Assembly (NCBI RefSeq): GCF_018642165.1
Contig: NZ_JAHHZM010000001.1
Span: 558,001-622,000 of the forward strand
Source of the DNA: Echinicola shivajiensis
Lineage (GTDB): Bacteria > Bacteroidota > Bacteroidia > Cytophagales > Cyclobacteriaceae
Direction: 5' to 3'
Length of the DNA stretch: 64,000 nt
Below, piece after piece: positions 1-8,606 of this stretch (position 1 is the stretch's first letter; each line of letters starts with the position of its first letter). Position numbers and translations under genes: made by a program. The notes beneath the pieces are model-generated. The model was not told where the DNA came from and made no database searches. It worked only from the letters and a program-made list of their open reading frames with translations.

Positions 1-1498
1 CAAATTCCGCACTTGGTTCACTTTCATTACAAGACTCGTCAACGGCCGAAACTGTTATAGAATAATTCCCTTCAGCCAAATCCAATCCACTAATATCTAA
101 TTGCCAGTTCCCATCTGTATCTGCATCTGTTTGGCCAACCTCATCATTATTGATCATTACTTTAACCGTCACTCCTTCGCTTGCCGAACCAGCAATGCTT
201 AACCCATTTGTGTTGGTAATTCCATCTGCTGAATCAACTCCTGAATCTGGAGTCGCTGCAGTTACAGTTGGAACTGCCGGTGCAGTGCCATCTATTGTAA
301 TATTGTTTCCTCCCTTTACTTCGGTTTTGGTCAAGGTTAAATCCGTTAAAGAATTATCAGCCCTGTCTAAGATCATGGCATCACCTAGCGCTAGCCCTAC
401 TATCTCAATCCCATCTGCCTCAGCATCACCTGAAGCTATATTATAGGTGAAAACCAATAATTGAGCATTACTTTCTTCCGCCACATAATTGGCTATTCGA
501 TTTCCTGAATCCATTGTAAACACCAAGGTCAAGCCTTCACCCTCTATGTTAATATCTTCACTTATAGTTAAGCTGAACTTTAATGTGTTTTCACCACAAA
601 CAGCATAACTACCATCAGCCGGCAAGGTCAAATCAATCACATATGGACGAACACCATCTACTTTAATTCCGGAAGGATCAGGAAAACTTCCAATGGTCAA
701 ATCTGCTAGTTCCCCAATACTATCTTTTATGCTTGCTCCATCGAGTAGTAATTCGGTATTAATTTCAATCCCATCATCATCTACATCCCCCTCTACTACT
801 GTGTAAGTAAACTTTAACTCAGTAGAACCTGAGCCTGAACCATATAAAAACTTCACTTCCTCTCCCCCTAGATTAACCAAAAAGTAAGGATTACCATCAG
901 AAACAAATACCGGCCTATTAAAAATCAAACTAATTTCAATAACCTCCCCAATACCATACCATCCATCATCTGAAATCTCCACATTGGTAATCACAGCTTG
1001 TACGTTCTTAATTCGGATAATCCTAGTTTTACTATCACTTAAATTACCTTCTTCATCATATATAGTGAATTGGATTAGTCTATCATCAATATTAGGAACA
1101 CCCGACACATTATTATAAGTAAGCTGCTTTAGGATTTCCTGATATAGCTCAAAACTTGCCAGTCCCTCAATAGTCAATTCTCCTTTGGTAAAATCATAAT
1201 TTACGATAAGTCCATTATCTTCAGCCAAATCAACAACCTCAGGGCTTATAGTAATAAACTCATTACCTCCATCAGGTCTGTTCGACAACTTCACTACGGC
1301 CTTTGAAGCCAAATCAGAATCTTCATCCGTAGCGGTCACTCCAGAATCGATGATTACGGCACCCTTGCCTGGTTCAAACTCAGTATACCCCGGCGTTGTG
1401 GAAATTACAGGCAACTCCCCCGCCTCTGCATATACCATTGGGCAGAACCAAAGCATGATGACAAATCCCAAAATAATTGAAAGTAGATTTCTTTTCAT
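1..1498 (-). CDS. Large exported Ig/cadherin-like repeat protein (5' part, runs off window)
   Basis: An uninterrupted minus-strand frame opens at an ATG (1496-1498) and stays open to base 1, giving 499 codons with no stop, so only the N-terminal part is seen. Residues 1-24 (MKRNLLSIILGFVIMLWFCP followed by MVYA) form a signal peptide. The next ~130 residues look like a cadherin/CSPG-type module (FEPGKGAVIIDSGVTATDED). Later segments are Asp/Gly/Thr-rich beta repeats, and the last ~90 residues (TNTNGLSIAGSASEGVTVKV, DADTDGNWQLDISGL) match bacterial Ig-like domains. Such proteins in Bacteroidota are large surface or secreted adhesins, often ending in a type IX secretion or gliding C-terminal domain that would lie outside the window. 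The exact ligand is unknown. Confidence 0.85.
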   Translation of the reverse strand, partial: MKRNLLSIILGFVIMLWFCPMVYAEAGELPVISTTPGYTEFEPGKGAVIIDSGVTATDEDSDLASKAVVKLSNRPDGGNEFITISPEVVDLAEDNGLIVNYDFTKGELTIEGLASFELYQEILKQLTYNNVSGVPNIDDRLIQFTIYDEEGNLSDSKTRIIRIKNVQAVITNVEISDDGWYGIGEVIEISLIFNRPVFVSDGNPYFLVNLGGEEVKFLYGSGSGSTELKFTYTVVEGDVDDDGIEINTELLLDGASIKDSIGELADLTIGSFPDPSGIKVDGVRPYVIDLTLPADGSYAVCGENTLKFSLTISEDINIEGEGLTLVFTMDSGNRIANYVAEESNAQLLVFTYNIASGDAEADGIEIVGLALGDAMILDRADNSLTDLTLTKTEVKGGNNITIDGTAPAVPTVTAATPDSGVDSADGITNTNGLSIAGSASEGVTVKVMINNDEVGQTDADTDGNWQLDISGLDLAEGNYSITVSAVDESCNESEPSAEF

Positions 1499-1545
1499 TG
1501 TATAAAATTCAGGTGTCTATTAACGTCATTAATATCTTGCAAAAC

Positions 1546-1553
1546 CAAAAGTA
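1546..1553 (-). promoter_or_regulatory. Candidate -7 box for the Ig-like surface protein gene
   Basis: On the minus strand these bases read TACTTTTG, an exact fit to the Bacteroidota -7 consensus TAnnTTTG, about 48 bp upstream of the start codon. No convincing -33 TTTG lies at the right distance. Confidence 0.35.
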
Positions 1554-2542
1554 GACCTTGGTCAAACTTCTTTTGCTAGCATTTTCCCAAATGCTGTTCA
1601 GCTAAACAGTAATCTCCTATTAAACAGTTAATTATTCGGTGTGACCATTTGATCACAGCATAGAACAATAAATAACTTATCAGAAAATCACTTTTAATTG
1701 AATCTCGCAATATTTCAGCGTATGGCTTTATACACTGTACTATGGAATAAATCCCAAAGAAAACAGCTATGAGTGGTAGGTAGTTGATTTATTTTCCTTT
1801 CAGTGTGTGTGGTTCAGAAAATAAATTGATCTTAAAATAATTCCGATCCTTGGTGATAAAGTACTTGTATAGTTGATTAACTCTCTATGTGTCTGCCAAT
1901 CATTTCGATCCAACAGAAAATTTCTCGGAGCTAAAAAGAACCTTGCAAAGCTGGTTAGACTTTGTCCTTTAGAATTCCTTTTTAGCACTATACTAAACAA
2001 ATCCCTTCTTTTAATTGAATCCAAAGACTCCCAGGGGATAAAACATGCTTAACTAATTCTTAAATTATCAATGAATTAGTTAAAGTATTAAGCCCTTTCA
2101 AAAGCTGAACTTTTTTATCAAACAATCAATTTAAAGCTCAGCCTAAAAGAAGAAATAATTAAATGTAAAGGTGTTTAATCATAAGTAATAATTTTAAAAT
2201 ATCGATTAACAATTACTGAATTAGTTATGAAAAACAAATATTTTAGTTTGAAAAACACAAAACTTAATACATTTTAATTTATTTTTCATAGAATTTTATT
2301 TTGCGTAATTCCGTAATAACAAATATAACAAGGCTAACGAAAATTCAAAAAAAACCACCAAAATATCGTATTAAATACCTTGAACAAAGAATAAACATTT
2401 AATGCAAATTAAATTGATTGTCAATTAAAACAATTTCCAACTATAACTACCATGTGTTAATAACAGAAAAGAATTCACCAATTAATTAAAAATCCATTCA
2501 TTAATCCTTAATTTTAGCGCACTAAAAAACCTAATTAAACCA
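1554..2542. other. AT-rich intergenic region, about 1 kb
   Basis: This is the divergent gap between the surface-protein gene and pfkA. It is AT-rich with no convincing gene. A minus-strand frame of 74 codons at 1800-2024 starts with TTG and has no recognisable family. TGTGA-N8-TCACA occurs at 1640-1657. A likely pfkA -7 box (TAATTTTA, one mismatch to TAnnTTTG) lies at 2509-2516. Confidence 0.5.
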
Positions 2543-3514
2543 ATGAAGAAAATAGCTGTTTTAACATCAGGCGGAGATGCTCCTGGAATGAATGCCTGCA
2601 TAAGGGCAGTCGTGAGAACAGGGATTTATCACGGACTTGAAGTTTATGGCATCATGTATGGATATGATGGGATGATCAAAGGAGAAATCAATCCTATGGA
2701 ATCCCATGCCGTAAGTAATATTGTACAAAGAGGAGGAACCATCCTTAAATCAGCCAGAAGTGTTGACTTCCGTACCAAAGAGGGCAGAAAAAAGGCCTAT
2801 GACCAATTAAAAAAGCATGGTATTGAAGGACTAGTTGCCATTGGTGGAGACGGTACTTTTACGGGCGCCAAAGTATTCTATGAGGAATTTGGCATTCCTA
2901 CGATTGGTTGTCCTGGCACTATCGATAACGACATTTATGGCACCGATTTCACTATTGGTTTTGACACTGCCATTAACACCGCTCTTGAAGCTATAGATAA
3001 AATCAGGGACACTGCTGCAGCCCACGACCGTATTTTCTTCATTGAAGTAATGGGAAGGGATAGTGGCTATATCGCTGTGGAATGCGGCCTTGGAGGAGGT
3101 GCTGAAATGGTAATGGTACCAGAAACCCAAACCACATTAAATGAAGTAGTTGAAAAACTAACTAGCTCCAAGAGTAAGACTTCCAGTGTAATCGTAGTAG
3201 CTGAGGGTGATGAGGAAGGCAATGCAGCAGAAATCATGGAAAAAGTCAAAAACACTATCAATGATGACACCAAGGACTTTAAAGTGACCACACTTGGTCA
3301 TATTCAAAGGGGTGGCAATCCAACTGGAAAAGACAGAATGCTTGCAAGTAGATGTGGGATGGCAGCTGTTGAAGGCTTATTAAGCGGAAAGGCCAACTGC
3401 ATGGCCGGTATTATTCATGACGAAGTGGTCTATACAAGCTTCGAAGACTGCATCACCAAAAACAAACCTTTGAACAAAGACACCCTAAAACTTATAGAAA
3501 TTCTAAGTATCTAA
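2543..3514 (+). CDS. pfkA: ATP-dependent 6-phosphofructokinase
   Basis: Phosphorylates fructose 6-phosphate to fructose 1,6-bisphosphate, the committed step of glycolysis, in the cytosol. The 323-residue length is that of bacterial PfkA. The N-terminal nucleotide loop (SGGDAPGMN, residues 9-17), the second ATP loop (GGDGTF), the catalytic PGTIDNDI segment, the substrate motif MGRDSGYIA and the C-terminal LGHIQRGGNPTGKDR stretch are all intact. The PGTIDND form of the active site marks the ATP-using rather than the pyrophosphate-using enzyme. A small membrane-anchored ORF begins 2 bp after the stop and is probably co-transcribed. Confidence 0.97.
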   Translation: MKKIAVLTSGGDAPGMNACIRAVVRTGIYHGLEVYGIMYGYDGMIKGEINPMESHAVSNIVQRGGTILKSARSVDFRTKEGRKKAYDQLKKHGIEGLVAIGGDGTFTGAKVFYEEFGIPTIGCPGTIDNDIYGTDFTIGFDTAINTALEAIDKIRDTAAAHDRIFFIEVMGRDSGYIAVECGLGGGAEMVMVPETQTTLNEVVEKLTSSKSKTSSVIVVAEGDEEGNAAEIMEKVKNTINDDTKDFKVTTLGHIQRGGNPTGKDRMLASRCGMAAVEGLLSGKANCMAGIIHDEVVYTSFEDCITKNKPLNKDTLKLIEILSI

Positions 3515-3516
3515 GC

Positions 3517-3849
3517 ATGGGGTTTATTCCAATATTATTGACATTTGGCGGTTTTGTATTTCTCTTTGCTTTGGTGGTCAACCAAAGCATCAAAGCAAAA
3601 AAAGAGCAATATAAAACCGCTCTATCAAAATTAGCCGATTCATTAAATCTTGAGATGAAAGATCAAGATTTTAATATTGATAAAATTGAAGCTGAAATAA
3701 AAAAGGTCCAGGATATGGATTCCCAAAAAACCAAGTCATTAAAAGTCCTTTTGGGAAAAGTCAAATTACTCAGACATCAGTACAACGAATTGATCGCTAC
3801 TAAACCGTACAGTTTTGTAGCCAAATCATTTGGTTATCGCGCTATCTGA
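3517..3849 (+). CDS. Small membrane-anchored coiled-coil protein, LemA-like tail
   Basis: 110 residues, starting 2 bp after the pfkA stop. Residues 1-24 form one hydrophobic membrane segment. Residues ~27-90 are Lys/Glu-rich and likely helical or coiled coil. The C-terminus (HQYNELIATKPYSFVAKSFG) resembles the YN...P...vAk.fGf ending of LemA family proteins, although the protein is much shorter than LemA. The last 16 bases overlap the 3' end of the convergent miaA. The function is unknown; LemA kinship is a weak inference from the tail only. Confidence 0.7.
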   Translation: MGFIPILLTFGGFVFLFALVVNQSIKAKKEQYKTALSKLADSLNLEMKDQDFNIDKIEAEIKKVQDMDSQKTKSLKVLLGKVKLLRHQYNELIATKPYSFVAKSFGYRAI

Positions 3850-4751
3850 TCCTCTATATAGTCAAAAATCTCTCCTTGATCTTCTGGCAAAAACCATTGG
3901 ATTTCATTATCTCTTCTAAACCAAGTAAACTGTCTTTTAGCATAGCGTCTGGAATTTCTCTTCAACAGTCGTACGGCCTCTTCTTTGTCATATTCACCTG
4001 CCAAATAACCAAAAATTTCTGAATAGCCCACAGTCTGCAAAGCATTCAGTTCTCTATGCGGGAATAGCTTTTCAGCTTCATCAAAGAGCCCTGCCTCAAC
4101 CATCAAATCCATCCTATAATTTATCCTATTATAAAGTTCTTCTCTCTCTCGCTCTAGACCTACCTTTATTATATTAAAAGGCCTGCTAGCTTTCTTCTTG
4201 ACCCTATAGCTGCTAAACGGCTTCCCTGTACCTAAGCTTACTTCACAGCCCCTAATCAATCTCTGTGGATTATTAAGGTCTACAATTGAGTAATATTCTG
4301 GATCAAGCTTTTTGAGTTTTTCTTGGATAGCAGTTATCCCTTCTTTTTCATACAAATCATTGAGTGATCTCCTAATAGAGGGATCAATATCAGGAATATC
4401 ATCAAAACCCTCACAAATGGCATTGACAAACAATCCCGAACCTCCTGTCATAATCAAGACATCATGGGATTCAAACAAGGTCGCCATAAGCCCCAAAGCT
4501 TCCTTTTCGAACTTCCTTACATCATATTCATCGAAGATAGACAGATTATTGATAAAATGATGTTTCACTTCTCTGAGCTCATCTTTACTCGGTTTAGCAG
4601 TCCCCAATTCCATCTCCCTGTAAAATTGTCTGCTATCAGAAGAAATAATTTCTGTATTGAATTTTTTAGCTAAATTTATACATAAATCTGTTTTTCCTAC
4701 AGCAGTAGGACCAACAACAACAATAAGGTATTTATCACTTTCCAAGACCAT
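3834..4751 (-). CDS. miaA: tRNA dimethylallyltransferase
   Basis: Transfers a dimethylallyl group to N6 of A37 in tRNAs that read codons starting with U, the first step towards ms2i6A. Visible are the P-loop VVGPTAVGKT, the DSRQFYREMELGTAKP substrate segment (DSRQvY in the family), the NPQRLIRGCEV motif, LNALQTVGYSE and the terminal RRYAKRQFTWFRRD motif. The frame also has a TTG at 4754, but the ATG at 4749-4751 is preferred and puts about eight residues before the P-loop strand. Length ~305 residues is normal. The gene is convergent with, and overlaps by 16 bp, the small LemA-like ORF. Confidence 0.95.
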   Translation of the reverse strand: MVLESDKYLIVVVGPTAVGKTDLCINLAKKFNTEIISSDSRQFYREMELGTAKPSKDELREVKHHFINNLSIFDEYDVRKFEKEALGLMATLFESHDVLIMTGGSGLFVNAICEGFDDIPDIDPSIRRSLNDLYEKEGITAIQEKLKKLDPEYYSIVDLNNPQRLIRGCEVSLGTGKPFSSYRVKKKASRPFNIIKVGLEREREELYNRINYRMDLMVEAGLFDEAEKLFPHRELNALQTVGYSEIFGYLAGEYDKEEAVRLLKRNSRRYAKRQFTWFRRDNEIQWFLPEDQGEIFDYIEDQIAR

Positions 4752-4805
4752 CAAAAGGTATTCATTGTATGAATTAATTGGTCCAAAATTAATAATTATA
4801 AGGTC

Positions 4806-5561
4806 ATGGAAAATAAAAAGGTTCTAATAGTGGATGACAATAATCTCAACCGTAAGGTTTTTGAGAATATTATTGCACATGACTACCAGTTTGAAACTGC
4901 CGAAAATGGCAAGGAAGCAATTGGCAAAATAAAAACCCAAAATTACGACCTCATCCTTATGGACATCCAGATGCCCGTAATGGATGGAATTACCGCTCTA
5001 AAAATCATCAAGGAAGAAAACCTAACCATTGCCCCTATAATTGCCATTTCCGCATTTTCTAACCAAAATGACAGAGAATATTTTCTTTCTGCAGGATTTG
5101 ATGAATTTATTGCCAAACCTGTAAAACCAAAACACCTACTTGAAAGCATATATTATCAATTAAATAACTCTGCAAAGCCAAAAAGTGAAACAGAAACCCC
5201 AACTGGAATCTGTGAAATTCTGGACACTAAGGTCTATAACCAGTTAAAAAAATATAATTCAGAAGAAAACATTAAAATGGTTTATGATGATTTCATTGAA
5301 GAGGCGCAGGGAATACTAGATGAAATCAAGAATTTAGTCAAACGGAAAAATTTTTCTGACATTGGAGAAAAACTTCATATATTAAAAGGGAATTCAGGAA
5401 CCCTTGGCGCAAAAAAATTATTTATCGAAGCAGGGAAGTTTGAACAAAAAATTAAGAATACAAAGTTTGAAAATATCAACGAAGATTATTTAACATTGCA
5501 GAATCATTTTATAAACTTTAAGAACCACCTCAGCCAACAAACCAATCAGGGACAAGAATGA
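4806..5561 (+). CDS. Receiver-Hpt phosphorelay protein
   Basis: 251 residues combining an N-terminal receiver domain (1-120) with a C-terminal histidine phosphotransfer domain (~140-245). Receiver residues are intact: acidic pair D10/D11, phosphoacceptor D53 in LILMDIQMPVMDG, S82 and K104 (AKP). The Hpt motif is LHILKGNSGTLGAKK with H191 as the likely phosphoryl carrier. There is no kinase or output domain, so it should act as a phosphorelay intermediate fed by an unlinked sensor kinase. Its stop overlaps the next receiver gene by 4 bp (ATGA), implying translational coupling; the two may exchange phosphate. Confidence 0.88.
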   Translation: MENKKVLIVDDNNLNRKVFENIIAHDYQFETAENGKEAIGKIKTQNYDLILMDIQMPVMDGITALKIIKEENLTIAPIIAISAFSNQNDREYFLSAGFDEFIAKPVKPKHLLESIYYQLNNSAKPKSETETPTGICEILDTKVYNQLKKYNSEENIKMVYDDFIEEAQGILDEIKNLVKRKNFSDIGEKLHILKGNSGTLGAKKLFIEAGKFEQKIKNTKFENINEDYLTLQNHFINFKNHLSQQTNQGQE

Positions 5562-5938
5562 GCGACAATAAAAAAATATTGGTAGCAGAAGACAGTTCGG
5601 TTATCATCAATCTCACCAAAAACGTTTTGATGTTTGAAAAATATGAAATCAAAGCGGTCAAAAATGGCAAACAGGTATTGAGCCAATTGGAACAAGCAGA
5701 TTATGATCTGATCCTAATGGATATCAATATGCCTGTGATGGATGGCATAGAATGTACCAGGGCTATCAGGGACTTATCAGATCCTCAAAAATCCCAAATC
5801 CCCATTATTGCCATAACTGGTAACTATAAAAACTACACCCTAGATGATTTTAAACAAGCAGGACTGAACGATTATCTTCAAAAGCCGCTTGACTACGACT
5901 TGCTTCTTGCCACGGTAAAAAAACACCTGAACAAATAA
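5558..5938 (+). CDS. Single-domain response regulator
   Basis: 126 residues, consisting of one receiver domain: acidic E11/D12, phosphoacceptor D55 in LILMDINMPVMDG, the TG switch residue in AITGN, and Lys in LQKPLD. There is no output domain, so it works like CheY or Spo0F through protein contact or phosphotransfer. It begins inside the stop codon of the Receiver-Hpt gene (ATGA overlap), so the two are made together and probably serve one phosphorelay. The cognate histidine kinase is not in the immediate neighbourhood. Confidence 0.88.
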   Translation: MSDNKKILVAEDSSVIINLTKNVLMFEKYEIKAVKNGKQVLSQLEQADYDLILMDINMPVMDGIECTRAIRDLSDPQKSQIPIIAITGNYKNYTLDDFKQAGLNDYLQKPLDYDLLLATVKKHLNK

Positions 5939-5961
5939 CACATTAATATTGACCAGCAACA

Positions 5962-6240
5962 ATGGCCATTAAGTATACAAAAAACAACCTTGATAAAATC
6001 GAGAGCCTATTTGCAGAATCTGACTATATGTTGAGATATGAAAAGGGCAACTTCAAATCAGGTTACTGCATACTAAAGGACACCAAGGTGGTTATAATCA
6101 ACAAATATTATACACTTGAGGGAAAAATAAACACCCTAATAGACATTCTGAAAGAATTGAATTTTAACCCAAAGGAGTTTAAAAATAAAAAAAACCAAGA
6201 TTTCTATATTGAACTCCAACAAACCGAACTTAAACTTTGA
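5962..6240 (+). CDS. Conserved hypothetical protein upstream of PhnP-like hydrolase
   Basis: 92 residues, Lys/Asn-rich, with no signal peptide or membrane segment. The pattern ESLFAESDYMLRYEKGNFKS followed by GYCILKD and a C-terminal NFNPKEFKNK stretch suggests a small alpha/beta cytosolic protein. I do not recognise a named family. It lies 23 bp after the receiver gene, and its stop codon overlaps the start of the metallo-hydrolase (TTGA), so it is very probably translated as part of this operon. Its function is unknown. Confidence 0.7.
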   Translation: MAIKYTKNNLDKIESLFAESDYMLRYEKGNFKSGYCILKDTKVVIINKYYTLEGKINTLIDILKELNFNPKEFKNKKNQDFYIELQQTELKL

Positions 6241-7001
6241 ATATCACTTTTTTAGGAACAGGCACTTCTCAAGGTATCCCTGTCATTGGTTGTCAATGTG
6301 ATGTATGCACTTCCCTTGATTTCAGGAATAAAAGGTTAAGAAGTTCAATCCATATTGAAATTGACCAAAAAAGCTTTGTTATTGATACGGGACCAGATTT
6401 CCGATCTCAAATGCTCAGAGAAGGCATATCACAACTGGACGCGGTCATCTATACACATGAGCACAAAGACCACACTGCAGGTCTTGATGATATACGTCCT
6501 TTTAATTTTATGCAGAAAAAGGATATGCCGATCTATGGCACAAAACCTGTCCTTGAACAAATTCAAAGGGAGTTCTCATATGTGTTTTCCTCAAAGAAAT
6601 ATCCGGGAGTACCACAGGTAATCACCCATGAGATCCAAAACAAGCCCTTTGATGTCCATGAAGTCACCTTTACCCCTATAGGGGTACTACACTATAAATT
6701 ACCTGTCTTTGGGTATAGGATAAAGGACTTTACCTATATTACTGATGCAAAATATATAGCTGAAGAAGAAATGAAAAAAATAAGGGGCAGCAAAGCCCTT
6801 GTCTTAAACGCCCTTCAGCTTTCCGAACACATTTCCCACCTTACATTGGATGAGGCCTTGGAGATAATTGAAGAGATAAAACCAGAAAAAGCCTATTTGA
6901 CACATATCAGCCACAAACTAGGCTGCCATCAGGAAATCCAAGAACAGCTTCCTGACAATGTTTTCCTAGCTCATGATGGCTTAAAGATATCACTTGACTA
7001 A
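6237..7001 (+). CDS. MBL-fold metal-dependent hydrolase, PhnP/RNase Z-like
   Basis: 254-residue metallo-beta-lactamase-fold phosphodiesterase. It has the PhnP-like opening ITFLGTGTSQGIPVIGC with a CxCxxC cluster, the metal motif THEHKDHTAGLDDIRP, the DTGPDFR strand and the later Asp (YITDAKY) and His (HISHKLG) ligands. Relatives hydrolyse cyclic phosphodiesters or related phosphate esters; the substrate cannot be told from sequence. The start is a TTG (6237-6239) whose last two bases lie in the TGA of the preceding gene, an arrangement equivalent to an ATGA overlap. The stop shares one base with the start of the next gene. Confidence 0.88.
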   Translation: MNITFLGTGTSQGIPVIGCQCDVCTSLDFRNKRLRSSIHIEIDQKSFVIDTGPDFRSQMLREGISQLDAVIYTHEHKDHTAGLDDIRPFNFMQKKDMPIYGTKPVLEQIQREFSYVFSSKKYPGVPQVITHEIQNKPFDVHEVTFTPIGVLHYKLPVFGYRIKDFTYITDAKYIAEEEMKKIRGSKALVLNALQLSEHISHLTLDEALEIIEEIKPEKAYLTHISHKLGCHQEIQEQLPDNVFLAHDGLKISLD

Positions 7002-8557
7002 TGCATCTTAATTATCACTTCTTAAAATTTCTTTGTCCTGCCCTTGAAAAAAAGCTTAAGGGAATGGAAATAATGGAATGCTTCTCTCAAAACAAAGATG
7101 AATTGGTCATTGGTTTTTCAGAGGAAAACAGCTCACTATATATAAGAGCTAATCTATCTCCAAGTATTACCTGCCTTAGCTTCCCAGGAGACTATCAAAG
7201 GAGTAAAAAAAACAGTGTTGACCTTTTCCCTGGAGCTATTGGAGAAAAAGTAATCCAGGTACGTGCTTTGTCCTATGAAAGGGCAATGTTTATCAGTTTT
7301 GAATCTGGCAAAGCTTTTTTATTTAAACTTCATGGAAGCAGAAGTAATGTTTTATTTTATTCCGATCCAAACCAATCACCATCAAGTATTTTCAGAAATG
7401 AGTTAAAAGAAGACCAAGCTTTGCTCATTAGAGATTTAGAAAACCATCTAAACTTAAGCCATGACCAGTTTATCGCTCTAGAGGGAAAAGCAGCATCCTT
7501 TCTTCCCACGCTGGGAAAAATCCCTAGGGCTTGGCTTAAGAACAAAGGATACATATCAGCACCAATCGAGGAAAAATGGTTGCTTATGCAAGAGCTCATG
7601 GACATGCTGGAAACACCCTTATTTAGCATAACAAAGGAAAATGAGCAATACCAGCTCAGCTTGTTACCTGAAGAAAACAACATATTCACTTCAGCAGACC
7701 CTATAGAAGCTGCTAATGAATACTTCAGGTATGCAGTTGTTTTCCAAGCTTTTGAAAAAGAAAAAAAACAGATTTCCAAGACCTTAGAAGAACAGAAGAA
7801 AAAAACAGCCTCCTATATAAAAAAAACACGTATAAAGCTTCAGGACTTGGAAGGCAGTAGCTCTCCCAGCCAACTGGCTGATGTCATCATGGCCAATCTT
7901 CACCAAATTCCAGCTGGAAGTACAGAAGTGGAATTGTTTGACTTTTATCAAAACCAAAATATTACAGTAAAACTCAAGAAAGGAAGCAGCCCTCAAAAAC
8001 AGGCCGAAAATCTTTATAGAAAATCAAAGAATAGGAAAATTGAATTGGAACAACTATACAAAAACCTCTCTGAAAAAGAACTGCTTTTTCTAGAATTAGA
8101 GGAATTAATAATGGAGTTAGATGAAATCCAAGACTTTAAAACCCTTCGGGAATTTGCAAAGACAAATCAGATCAATCAAAAATCAAAGGAACAAACCTCC
8201 AATCTTCCATTTAAGCGTTTGGATATGGAAGGTTTTGAGATATTGATAGGCAAGTCAGCCAAGGCCAATGATCAAATGCTAAGATACTATAGCTGGAAAG
8301 ATGACTTATGGCTACACGCCAAGGATGTTTCCGGATCACATGTAATCATTAAGTATAAATCAGGGCAAACAATTCCCAAATCAATTATTGAAAGGGCGGC
8401 CGAGTTGGCTGCATTTTATTCCAAAAATAAGAATGAATCCCTAGCCCCTGTGATGTATACCCCTTGCAAATATGTAAGAAAAGTGAAGGGCAGTCCCGCC
8501 GGAGCTGTAATGGTAGATAAGGAAAAGGTCATAATGGTCGCTCCAAAAGGACCATAA
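7001..8557 (+). CDS. NFACT family protein (RqcH/Rqc2-like)
   Basis: 518 residues. NFACT-N covers roughly 1-230, a Lys/Glu-rich coiled-coil segment ~240-390, and an NFACT-R (DUF814) domain ~400-515 with the diagnostic DDLWLHAKDVSGSHVIIK and a C-terminal VYVKGS-type loop (VRKVKGSPAGAV). RqcH homologues bind obstructed 50S subunits and add C-terminal alanine tails to stalled nascent chains. In RqcH an Asp-Arg pair in the N domain is required for tailing; here the corresponding position reads LSYERAMF, with Glu for Asp. It is translated from an ATG overlapping the previous stop (TAATG), so it is coupled to the hydrolase. Confidence 0.85.
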   Translation: MHLNYHFLKFLCPALEKKLKGMEIMECFSQNKDELVIGFSEENSSLYIRANLSPSITCLSFPGDYQRSKKNSVDLFPGAIGEKVIQVRALSYERAMFISFESGKAFLFKLHGSRSNVLFYSDPNQSPSSIFRNELKEDQALLIRDLENHLNLSHDQFIALEGKAASFLPTLGKIPRAWLKNKGYISAPIEEKWLLMQELMDMLETPLFSITKENEQYQLSLLPEENNIFTSADPIEAANEYFRYAVVFQAFEKEKKQISKTLEEQKKKTASYIKKTRIKLQDLEGSSSPSQLADVIMANLHQIPAGSTEVELFDFYQNQNITVKLKKGSSPQKQAENLYRKSKNRKIELEQLYKNLSEKELLFLELEELIMELDEIQDFKTLREFAKTNQINQKSKEQTSNLPFKRLDMEGFEILIGKSAKANDQMLRYYSWKDDLWLHAKDVSGSHVIIKYKSGQTIPKSIIERAAELAAFYSKNKNESLAPVMYTPCKYVRKVKGSPAGAVMVDKEKVIMVAPKGP

Positions 8558-8592
8558 AAAAAGGCTTCCTTTATAAAGGAAGCCTTTTTTTG
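8556..8592. terminator. Bidirectional intrinsic terminator between NFACT gene and pyk
   Basis: A perfect stem AGGCTTCCTTT / AAAGGAAGCCT with a short ATA loop is flanked by A7 on the left and T7 on the right. It can therefore end transcripts from both convergent genes. Confidence 0.9.
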
Positions 8593-8606
8593 CTGTTTAT
8601 TCTTGT

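Noticed and set aside
150-446. 98-codon plus-strand frame
   Set aside because: Lies antisense inside the open minus-strand Ig-like protein; Ser/Pro-rich shadow.
1800-2024. 74-codon minus-strand frame in the AT-rich gap
   Set aside because: It starts with TTG, is preceded by a near stop, and shows no family pattern. A faint likeness to IS4-type transposase (LLDRNDW) is too short to call.
7357-7779. 140-codon minus-strand frame
   Set aside because: Antisense shadow of the NFACT gene with no start context or family.
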